From the NCBI GenBank assembly GCA_035275345.1, contig DATEMY010000129.1:1-8701 (forward strand): DNA of 8,701 nt, read 5' to 3'. Position numbers and translations under genes: made by a program. Each line of letters opens with the position of its first letter. Within the stretch, counting starts at the first letter, position 1. This DNA comes from JAJVID01 sp035275345 (GTDB lineage: Bacteria; Acidobacteriota; Blastocatellia; RBC074). Below are positions 1 to 6,700 of this stretch, piece by piece. Below the pieces are notes generated by a model that saw nothing but the letters and a program-made list of their open reading frames with translations, was not told where the DNA came from and searched no databases.

Positions 1-1289
1 TGCGGGTTTGAATCCGCCAGGATCAGCGACAGCGCGCCGCCCAGCATCCCCGGATGCGGATCGGCTTTCGCAACGTCCTCGTAAAATTTCAGGTCTCCTG
101 CGGTGAGCGGCGTGCGATGGGTTCCTCCGTTGGCCAGCAATCGGAACATTTCGTAGAGAACTTTCGCGCGCAGCTCGCCGCCACGCTGCAATCCTCCTTG
201 TTGATTGAGGGTGTAGAGAAACCGCGAAGCCTGATCGAACTTCGCGTTGGCGATCAGCAACCGTGAAACGGTCGCAAGCTCGTCGGCCGTCCATTTCATG
301 CCCCGCGCCGCGCGAGCCTGTTCGAGCCGCGTGAAGATGTTAACCGCCGTCTCTTCGTTTTCGGCGTAATCGTAATGCCGGTAATGAAAGAGCCTGACCG
401 CTGTATCAAAGCTCGCCGGATTGCGGCGAAACGACTCTTTCAGTCCGCGGCCGTATGCCCGCAGCCGGTCGTGACTGCTCAGGAACCCATGATAGAAAGC
501 CTCTGATTGTTTATCGGTCCAGAAGGGATCGAAGGAACGGACGTAAAGCGCTTCGGCTTCGCGGCCTCGTTTGAGTTCAAGGAGAACATCAACCTCTTTT
601 TCGAGGAAGTAATGTTTTTGATCCTGAAATGACGACTTGTGCTGGCGCAATGCGCTGAGCGCCTCGTTGAAATCATCTTTTTCGATCAGCTGATCGATGA
701 ACTCTTTGACGACCTCGAACGACGCGGGGTCTGAAGCAATCAGGTTTTTGAAGAAATCGGGCCGCTGGTATTTCTCCAGCCGATGCCGGCGGGCCATTTC
801 GATCAGTTCGCGCAGTATCGGCGCGCGCTGGTTTCGCGGCGCGGCGGCGATCATCCGTTCCCGCGCGGCGGCCTCGTCGTCGAACCGCGCGCGGCGGTGA
901 TAGAAGCTGGCAAGTTTTTCGAGCGCAGCCAGGCTGTCCTTCTCTAGCTCGACGTAACGCAACATCTCAGCGCGCGCCTGATCAATCGCGACCAGCTTTT
1001 CGTCAAGCTCAGCCAGCTTCAACTCGATCTCGGAATCCTGCGGATAAAGCTTGCGGACTTCGTCCAGCCGCGCGCGGGCCTCGCTTGTGGGATACGGGAT
1101 GATCGCCCGGGCGCCGAAAAATTCTGCGCGGGTGAAAAGGGCGGATTCGATTTGCGCGGCTCGATCTTCAGCGCTAGTTTTTACTGCGGCGGCTTTGATT
1201 GCGCGATGTGGCGTGATGAAAGCCAGAGACAAAGATGATAGGAGCGCAGCAAGCGCGAAAACCTGTCCGAATTTCAACCTATATTTCAT
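1..1289 (-). CDS. Exported helical-repeat (TPR-like) protein, 3' part missing
   Basis: The reading frame is open from an ATG at 1289 to the left edge (429 codons seen, no stop), so the C-terminus lies outside the window. The start is set by a strong ribosome site, GGAGG at 1300-1296, six bases before the ATG. The N-terminus is a signal peptide: basic MKYRLK, a hydrophobic core around residues 9-25 (FALAALLSSLSLAF), then an Ala-rich stretch (IKAAA) fit for cleavage. The mature part is charged and helical, rich in Leu/Ala/Glu/Arg. Several helix pairs resemble degenerate TPR or Sel1-like repeats, for example the stretch with LIEKDDFNEALSALRQ and later LIANAKFDQASRFLYTL. I see no catalytic motif. 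TPR-type proteins usually act as scaffolds, here presumably periplasmic or at the outer membrane. It is probably the third gene of the run that starts at 6418, separated from the VIT/VWA gene by a 260-base gap holding a palindromic repeat. The family is not identified with certainty. Confidence 0.75.
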   Translation of the reverse strand, partial: MKYRLKFGQVFALAALLSSLSLAFITPHRAIKAAAVKTSAEDRAAQIESALFTRAEFFGARAIIPYPTSEARARLDEVRKLYPQDSEIELKLAELDEKLVAIDQARAEMLRYVELEKDSLAALEKLASFYHRRARFDDEAAARERMIAAAPRNQRAPILRELIEMARRHRLEKYQRPDFFKNLIASDPASFEVVKEFIDQLIEKDDFNEALSALRQHKSSFQDQKHYFLEKEVDVLLELKRGREAEALYVRSFDPFWTDKQSEAFYHGFLSSHDRLRAYGRGLKESFRRNPASFDTAVRLFHYRHYDYAENEETAVNIFTRLEQARAARGMKWTADELATVSRLLIANAKFDQASRFLYTLNQQGGLQRGGELRAKVLYEMFRLLANGGTHRTPLTAGDLKFYEDVAKADPHPGMLGGALSLILADSNP

Positions 1290-1317
1290 AGCAAACCTCC
1301 ACCTTGTGTAGGCCACT

Positions 1318-1517
1318 TTCACCGCAGAGGCGCAGAGAACGCGGAGGAAACGCAGAGGGGAAGAGAGACACGGAGACACGGAGACACGGAGACACGGGGA
1401 ATTGATCCTTGTCTCACCTTCTCCCGTTCTCCTCTTCTCCCCTTCCCTCCTTCTCCCCTTCTCTCCTCTTTCTTCTTCTCCGCGAGACCTCTGCGTTCTC
1501 TGCGTCTCTGCGGTGAA
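1318..1517. repeat. Palindromic intergenic repeat, copy 1 (~200 bp)
   Basis: The left arm starts TTCACCGCAGAGGCGCAGAG and the right arm ends CTCTGCGTCTCTGCGGTGAA, so the ends are near-perfect inverted repeats of about 30 bases. The left half is almost pure purine (GAG/GGA rich) and the right half almost pure pyrimidine, so either strand could fold into a long imperfect hairpin. Inside the left half an 8-base unit (GACACGGA) is repeated four times at 1367-1398. It fills most of the gap between the VIT/VWA gene and the helical-repeat gene. Short frames through it encode only low-complexity peptide and are not genes. It may attenuate transcription between the two genes, which is inference. A second copy lies at 3958-4162. 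Confidence 0.85.
1367..1398. repeat. 8-bp tandem repeat, four units
   Basis: GACACGGA is repeated at 1367, 1375, 1383 and 1391, the last unit ending in G instead of A. It lies in the purine-rich half of the palindromic repeat and is a likely site of slippage-driven length variation. Confidence 0.85.
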
Positions 1518-1549
1518 CTCAGCATCACATTTTTAGCTACACCCGGAGA

Positions 1550-4207
1550 CTAACGCCCAATCACTGAAACCTGCGCTTCAACGCTCGACTGGTTGTGCGC
1601 GAAATCTTCCGCCGAAACAGTCAGCGTGTATTGCCCCGAAATCAGGCCGGAGGGCACACGCAAACGCCCGATGTTCGCCCTTTCCTTTTCTGACCACACG
1701 AGCTGGACGGGTTGGGCGCCGTACATCTTCGCAACGATCCGCATCGCGTCGCGGTCGGCGTTCACGCGCACCAACAGTTCGTCGCCGGCGCGAACGGTCT
1801 GCGGCTGCGCGACAAAACTGAGCTTGGGCGCGCGGCTGTCAACGACGAAGCTCTTCTCCTCCTGGTAGCCGTTACCCTGCTTGTCGGTCATCAACAATCG
1901 ACAGCGGTAAGTCCCGTCGGGCATCCACGCCGGCGCGAAGAATCTGACCTCCCAGACGCCATCGCCCGCCAGGAATTTCAACGGCAGCGTTTCGCCGAAG
2001 GGCAACACGGCGAAAACCGATTTGATAGAGGGATCGGTCTTGACGCGGATCACCGGGTCGCCTGGCTGGATCACGCGCGGGCGCAGCAACGAGCGCGGCG
2101 CGGCCAGAAAAGCCGTGTACGGCGTGACGAATCTGTATTTCTGCGACAATCGAATGATCTCCGAGATGTAATCTTCGCGCTCACCATTCAGGTTCATCTC
2201 GTAAATCAGAGCATCGACGCGCGCGCGCGCCCACAATCGCGGCAAATGATCGTGAGCAGTTTCGAGTTCGGGCAGCGAGACCTGGCGCGAAACGACGGCG
2301 CCCCTGTCGCCCATGCGGCCTTCGATCTTTACTTCGACATTCTGCGAGGGCTGTTTGTAGCGACCCACGAAAGCTGCGCTGGAGCCGTCGAACCCGTGTG
2401 GCGATTGCAGCGCATAGACCTGAGAAAAATTCTGTGGATCGGACGCCGTAAACTGCAAACCGTCAATGCTCGGACTCCCCATTCGCGCGAAGATGATCTT
2501 GAGCTGGGTTGAAATGTCTTCGGTCTCGCGCGCCTCGGCGAAATAGCCTTTGCATTTTCGCGTCAACTCTTCGAGCAGCGGGCGGTTGGCGTCAGCGCCG
2601 ACGGCCAGAGCGAAGAGCCGGGTCTTCGGCAAACTGTCGGATGCGTTCGCCTGGTCAAAAGCCTGGGCGATGCGTTTTACGCCGACGGCATTCAACGTCG
2701 GATTGGCGTCAGAGATCAGCGCGACGCTCCGTTCGCCCGATGGGAAGGCGTCGGCAAGCTCGACGGCTTTCAACAAAGCCTGGTTCAAATCCGTCCCTCC
2801 GCCGAGCGTCGAGTTCTTAACGAAGCCGAGCGCGCGCTCGACGTTTTCAGTTGTCGCTGGCAATGGGTTGGGAGACATCGGCTCGATCCGGTCGTTGAAG
2901 AGAATCAGGTTGAATTGATCCCGCGGCCCGAGGCTGTGAAGGAAGAAATCAATCGCCTCGACGGCGCGAGAGAGCTTCTCGCCGTGCATCGAGAGCGACG
3001 TGTCGAGCAGGAGCAGAACGTTGCGCGGCGCCCGTTCGCCGCTGTTGGCAGAACTGAAGCGCTCGTTGAAGACCGCGCGCGCCTGGAAATAGCCGTTAGG
3101 ATTGGTCGTGGCCAAAGCCGGATCGCGCAGGTCGTAGGCGGTGATGCTTTCGGGCGCGCGGTGAGCGATCCACGACAGCGCGCTGTTTGGGACATTTATC
3201 ACGTAATCGAAAGTCAGGTCTTCTTTCAACTCGAAGTTCCGCGCGTGAAATTCATACTGTAGCTCATTCGGCCCGGTCTTGACGGCCTTCATCGCGTAAG
3301 CCGTCGAAGTGAAGTTGAGAGGCGAGATCGGGGAGTCGCTAAGCGCTTGCACATTGATTTGCAACTCCCCGACGCGTTGAGGCGGGCCGAAGGACGGTTT
3401 CAGCGGAAAGCTGAAACGCGAGGTCAGATTTTCAACCGCCAGCATCTCGGTGTATTCGAGCTCCACGCGCTTCGAGCCATAAGCCGGGATGGGGAAAACC
3501 TTGGCCGAGAACGCGGATGTCCCGCCGCGCTCGTCGTCCTGTTGCAACAAGCCCGGATCGGTCAATTGGCTTTTGATCTCGGAATAGATTTGATTGGCGC
3601 GACGTTTCTCCAGGATCACGCCCGGCAGCCGCAGGTCGCCGTCCCAAACGGCGAAATCGGCGATTGACGATTGTGGTGGCAGCGCGAACAGATATTTCCC
3701 TTCCAGCACCTGCCCTGTGTGGCTGTCGAAAATCTGCAACACCTTGACGCGCGCATGCTGGTTGTCGATCACGACGTCAACCTTCATCACCTGGAGCGAG
3801 AGGATCGAAGAGTCGGGTTCATTCTTGACCGAAACGGGGATGAGCGCGCCTGACTGCGCTTTTGCTCGAAGAGCGGGCCGAAATGCTAAAACCGCGATCA
3901 AACAGACGGCTATCAAACAGACGGCCGTGATGAAATAGATCGGCCTCTTGCGAGACGCCAATTCACCGCAGAGGCGCAGAGAACGCAGAGAAAACGCAGA
4001 GAAGAGGGAAGAGGAAGAGGAAGAGGAAGAGAATCGGAGAATTGGAGAATTGGAGATTGGGAGAGGAGAATCAAATCCCTTCGTTCCCTTGTCTCCCTGT
4101 CTCCTCGTCTCTCTTCCGCTCTGCGATTCCTCTGCGTTCTCTGCGCCTCTGCTGTGAATTGGACTGCCGCCAAAAACCAATCGATTCTTCAGGTGTTCCC
4201 ATTTCAT
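1550..4207 (-). CDS. VIT and von Willebrand A domain protein, membrane-anchored or exported
   Basis: 885 residues from the ATG at 4207, which is 3 bases after the stop of the propeller gene; this suggests translational coupling. Residues ~90-108 form a hydrophobic segment after RKRP and are followed by AKAQ at 115-118, which looks like a signal peptidase site. The VIT domain covers ~120-260. The VWA domain (~395-575) has a complete MIDAS metal site: DTSLS (D402, S404, S406), T472 in GGGTDLN and D500 in ISDAN. Residues ~657-700 (LWARARVDALI.. to ..YRFVTPYTAFLA) are the post-VWA block typical of inter-alpha-trypsin-heavy-chain-like bacterial proteins. The C-terminus (~710-885) is beta-rich, with no LPXTG or PEP-type sorting tail. 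Such proteins usually mediate metal-dependent adhesion or protein binding at the surface. Oddity: residues ~18-82 are encoded by a palindromic repeat and are Ser-rich. The real start could therefore be the TTG at 3961 (residue 83), which gives a normal signal peptide. The family call is firm; the start is uncertain. Confidence 0.93.
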   Translation of the reverse strand: MKWEHLKNRLVFGGSPIHSRGAENAEESQSGRETRRQGDKGTKGFDSPLPISNSPILRFSSSSSSSSLFSAFSLRSLRLCGELASRKRPIYFITAVCLIAVCLIAVLAFRPALRAKAQSGALIPVSVKNEPDSSILSLQVMKVDVVIDNQHARVKVLQIFDSHTGQVLEGKYLFALPPQSSIADFAVWDGDLRLPGVILEKRRANQIYSEIKSQLTDPGLLQQDDERGGTSAFSAKVFPIPAYGSKRVELEYTEMLAVENLTSRFSFPLKPSFGPPQRVGELQINVQALSDSPISPLNFTSTAYAMKAVKTGPNELQYEFHARNFELKEDLTFDYVINVPNSALSWIAHRAPESITAYDLRDPALATTNPNGYFQARAVFNERFSSANSGERAPRNVLLLLDTSLSMHGEKLSRAVEAIDFFLHSLGPRDQFNLILFNDRIEPMSPNPLPATTENVERALGFVKNSTLGGGTDLNQALLKAVELADAFPSGERSVALISDANPTLNAVGVKRIAQAFDQANASDSLPKTRLFALAVGADANRPLLEELTRKCKGYFAEARETEDISTQLKIIFARMGSPSIDGLQFTASDPQNFSQVYALQSPHGFDGSSAAFVGRYKQPSQNVEVKIEGRMGDRGAVVSRQVSLPELETAHDHLPRLWARARVDALIYEMNLNGEREDYISEIIRLSQKYRFVTPYTAFLAAPRSLLRPRVIQPGDPVIRVKTDPSIKSVFAVLPFGETLPLKFLAGDGVWEVRFFAPAWMPDGTYRCRLLMTDKQGNGYQEEKSFVVDSRAPKLSFVAQPQTVRAGDELLVRVNADRDAMRIVAKMYGAQPVQLVWSEKERANIGRLRVPSGLISGQYTLTVSAEDFAHNQSSVEAQVSVIGR
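3897..3926. repeat. 15-bp tandem duplication inside the signal/anchor segment
   Basis: Two copies of a 15-base unit (ATCAAACAGACGGCT, then the same ending in C) sit at 3897-3911 and 3912-3926. On the minus strand they encode the repeated AVCLI in AVCLIAVCLIAVLAF, lengthening the hydrophobic segment of the VIT/VWA protein by five residues in frame. Confidence 0.9.
3958..4162. repeat. Palindromic repeat copy 2, inside the 5' part of the VIT/VWA gene
   Basis: Same family as the copy at 1318-1517. The left arm is CCAATTCACCGCAGAGGCG and the right arm CGCCTCTGCTGTGAATTGG, giving inverted ends of over 30 bases with a purine-rich left half and a pyrimidine-rich right half. The middle differs from copy 1: it has GAAGAG-type hexamers (about 4005-4030) and a short GGAGAATT repeat. 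It lies between the first ATG of the VIT/VWA reading frame and its hydrophobic segment. It stays in frame, adding about 65 low-complexity residues with an unbroken Ser run. If translation really starts downstream of it, this is a leader or intergenic repeat and not coding sequence. Confidence 0.88.
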
Positions 4208-4210
4208 TTC

Positions 4211-6418
4211 TTAATCCCCGGCGAATTTCAAATAGGCCTTGTTCACACGAACGATGCCGCTGTTCGTGCCGAAATAAACGTGTCCGTCATCAACGGCCAC
4301 ACTCAAGACAACGCTCGACGGCAACTCATCTTTCAATCGCTTCCATCTCTGCGAGCGCAAATCCAACACCCACGCGCCGTCGAGCGCGCCGACGTACAAC
4401 CGCTCGCCGTCGCTCGCCATCGCGTTCGGATTGACCACCGGGCGGCCAATCTCGGAAGCGAAACTGACGAACTCTCCCGCCGCAGTCAGTTCAAACACTC
4501 CTCCGCCGTACGCGCCGATGAACAATCGGGGACCGGCTTCGCAGAGCGCCGTCACCCAGTTGTGCGATAGTTTGGAGTTTGAATCCTTGAAGACTCGGAC
4601 GACTCGCCCTCCGGCGATCTGCGCGAGCCCGCCGACCGTCCCGGCGTAGATGAATTCACGATGCGCGAGGACCGTATAAACGCTGTTGCTCGGCAGCCCC
4701 TGAACCGTGGTCAAGCCTCTCCACTGCTTCGATTCGCCGAGCGAAAGGCCACGGCTCGTCGCGAGCGCGAGGATGGCGGGACTTTTGCCTTGAATCGCAA
4801 CCGCGTCCGATATCGAATTACTGAGCAAGCCATCGGCGGCGCTCAGCCGCCGCGATCCGAACGAGCTGTCGAAACTGATCAGCCCTTGCGCTGTCGCCGC
4901 CAACATCCGTCTTGACGCATCATCCCAGACCAGAGAGTTGATTTCGCGGACGGTCTCTGATTCGAGATGCGCGGCTCGCCGGCCATCCTGAACGCCGCCC
5001 AACGCGCCATCAGAAACGCCATCGGGCGCGATGACGTCAATGCCGTCTCTGAAACTGCCCACCCACAAACGCCCCAGATCGTCGAAGGCGAGAGCCGAGA
5101 TCACATTGCTCTTCAACGCGCCCGAAGATTGATTCGACGTTTCGCCGAAGCGCGAAATCCGCGGCGGTCCCGAAAGCCTTTCGCCCTGCCAACCAAGACG
5201 CCATAAGCCTTCGCTGCTCGTCAACCAGAGCGTTTCCCCCATTGGCTGGTTGTCATTAACGAAGGCGGCCAGTTGGCAGGACGAAAGACTTTCAGGACGC
5301 TTCCAGGGAACCGGTGAGAGTTGAATACGATTTGAATTGAGCGCGTCCCCCGGCGTATCGCCAGATGTTTTGCCGAATGTTTTGCCAAATGTTTTGCCAA
5401 ATGTATTGCTGGATGGCGACAGCCGGAAAATTTCGCCGTTGTCCTTGCAGAACAAAACATCGCCGCCGTATCCGATCGCGCTCGAAAGCTCGGGAATAGT
5501 CGCAATCGTATGAAAACTTCTTTGCGAAGAGTTGGAGTTGTTGATGATCTGATTGACATTGGCCGCGGCCACGCCGAAATCCGATGCGACGATTAATTGA
5601 TCGCCGGCGCCAACGACGCCAACGACGCGATTGGACGGCAATCCGTCGGCAATCGTGAAATGCGACCATCCTCCACCAGAGGCGCCAATGGCTGATCCGT
5701 TGATCCACAGGCCGTCGGCGTAAGTTCCGACGAAAAGCCGAGAGCCATCCACGCCCAGACAATTGATTCCCGCCAGGCGTTTTTGCCCATCTTGATTGGA
5801 TTCGGCTTTGATCTCTCTGAATTTCCTGCCGTCGAATTCGAGCAGTCCGCCCGCGAAAGTCCCTACCAGCAACCGCCCGCGATCCTCGAACAAGACTGTC
5901 ACAGCCTGCGCGTCACGGTCGGTCCAGCGGTAACGTTCAAAACGTTTTCCGTCGAAAACGATCAATCCTTGTGAGCGGGAGCCGATGAAGAGTTTGGAAT
6001 TGAAGACGGCGATCGAGGTCAGATCGCTCTCCGGCAAACCATCGAGCGTGGCGTAACGCTGCTTCAATTTCCCGTCTTCCCCGAACTCGACCAATCCGCC
6101 ATCAGTCGCGGCAAAGATCGAGCCGTTGAATCGAGCCAGGCCGCGAGTGGCGCGGCTGCTCTGAATCAACCTGACTCCATCGCCTGCGAATGCCCGCCTC
6201 ACGTCCTTCTCGAAGGGCGTGAACGATCGCTCCGCCAACAATGCTCGGGCCGCCTCGAATTCACGTTCGGCCCGGCGTTTGACCGTCCACGCGACCACCA
6301 AAACGCCGATTGCGATCAGCAGCGCGATCGCCGCCAGGAGACGGCGCCTCGACTTTAGAAACGCCATGGCCCGGGACGGCGATTGAAGCAGGTTGATTTG
6401 ATTGAGCTGCAATTTCAT
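4211..6418 (-). CDS. Membrane-anchored beta-propeller (Reg_prop-type) sensor-like protein
   Basis: 735 residues from an ATG at 6418, with AGGA eight bases upstream as a modest ribosome site. Met18 (MAFLKSRRR) is an alternative start. A basic stretch (SRRR, 23-26) is followed by one membrane helix at ~27-46, then a short charged linker and a large extracytoplasmic part. From ~85 to 730 it is built of repeated blades with motifs such as DGLPESDLTSI, DGLPSNRVVGV, DGLLSNSISDA and QGLPSNSVYTV, alternating with FVGTYADGL or YAGTVGGLAQ strands. This is the pattern of the two-component-regulator propeller repeats found in the periplasmic half of hybrid sensors. No histidine kinase or other output domain follows, so it is either a stand-alone ligand-binding protein or a partner of another protein. 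The stop lies 3 bases before the VIT/VWA start, so the two are very likely co-transcribed. A low-complexity FGKT repeat interrupts the blades at 340-352. Confidence 0.9.
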   Translation of the reverse strand: MKLQLNQINLLQSPSRAMAFLKSRRRLLAAIALLIAIGVLVVAWTVKRRAEREFEAARALLAERSFTPFEKDVRRAFAGDGVRLIQSSRATRGLARFNGSIFAATDGGLVEFGEDGKLKQRYATLDGLPESDLTSIAVFNSKLFIGSRSQGLIVFDGKRFERYRWTDRDAQAVTVLFEDRGRLLVGTFAGGLLEFDGRKFREIKAESNQDGQKRLAGINCLGVDGSRLFVGTYADGLWINGSAIGASGGGWSHFTIADGLPSNRVVGVVGAGDQLIVASDFGVAAANVNQIINNSNSSQRSFHTIATIPELSSAIGYGGDVLFCKDNGEIFRLSPSSNTFGKTFGKTFGKTSGDTPGDALNSNRIQLSPVPWKRPESLSSCQLAAFVNDNQPMGETLWLTSSEGLWRLGWQGERLSGPPRISRFGETSNQSSGALKSNVISALAFDDLGRLWVGSFRDGIDVIAPDGVSDGALGGVQDGRRAAHLESETVREINSLVWDDASRRMLAATAQGLISFDSSFGSRRLSAADGLLSNSISDAVAIQGKSPAILALATSRGLSLGESKQWRGLTTVQGLPSNSVYTVLAHREFIYAGTVGGLAQIAGGRVVRVFKDSNSKLSHNWVTALCEAGPRLFIGAYGGGVFELTAAGEFVSFASEIGRPVVNPNAMASDGERLYVGALDGAWVLDLRSQRWKRLKDELPSSVVLSVAVDDGHVYFGTNSGIVRVNKAYLKFAGD
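5364..5411. repeat. 12-bp tandem repeat inside the propeller gene
   Basis: Four 12-base units at 5364, 5376, 5388 and 5400 (AATGTTTTGCCA type; the first and last diverge, the middle two are identical). On the minus strand they encode FGKTFGKTFGKT, residues 340-351, in frame. The stretch probably forms a loop between propeller blades where length changes are tolerated. Confidence 0.9.
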
Positions 6419-6601
6419 AGCGGCGATCCTCAGCTTGTCTCACCATCGTTCTCGACGCCGTTGATTATGCTCAGAAAATGGGACGCGCGCGCCGTGACTG
6501 GCTTCGGCTGTTTGCGGTGGTATTGCGGCCGGCTGCTATGGATTATTGCGGCTGAATGAAGGCTCGCCACGCAGGGCGAGTGTTGTTGATACCTGAGCCA
6601 A

Positions 6602-6700
6602 AATGTGGATTCCCACAGGTGGGTGTGTCATGGGAATTTGTCATTACCCGAATCCTTTGCGGTCGCAGGATGGCGCCACCTTCAAGTGGGAATGACAGGA
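6602..6700. repeat. REP-like inverted-repeat cluster at the 3' end of the PLP enzyme gene
   Basis: Several short inverted pairs overlap here. TGTCATTACCC at 6639-6649 faces GGGAATGACA at 6688-6697. ATTCCCA at 6609-6615 faces TGGGAAT at 6631-6637. CCCAC and GTGGG at 6612-6623 form a tight hairpin. The 'GTCATTCCCAC' wording is typical of dispersed REP-like repeats. The cluster covers the last codons of the upstream enzyme gene and could act as its transcription end or protect the mRNA 3' end. There is no clear T-run, so a classical intrinsic terminator is not supported. Confidence 0.55.

Noticed and set aside
1319..1528. Minus-strand frame of 69 codons in the intergenic repeat
   Set aside because: It is low-complexity translation of the repeat, with a peptide that mirrors the repeat in the VIT/VWA gene. 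Not a gene.
1712..2512. Long plus-strand open frame (266 codons)
   Set aside because: It lies wholly antisense to the VIT/VWA domain gene, whose motifs are unambiguous. Its His/Arg-rich composition is typical of a shadow frame in GC-rich DNA.
3948..4157. Plus-strand frame with a Glu/Arg-rich peptide across the palindromic repeat
   Set aside because: It is just the purine-rich strand of the repeat read in one frame; the other copy gives a similar artefact. It has no ribosome site or domain.
6563..6580. CTCGCC/GGCGAG hairpin as a terminator
   Set aside because: Only six base pairs and no T-run on either side; it could be chance in GC-rich DNA.
6419..6601. Sigma-70 promoter for the propeller gene (CATAAT near 6460)
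   Set aside because: A -10-like hexamer is present on the minus strand but no acceptable -35 box stands 16-18 bases upstream, so it is not called.
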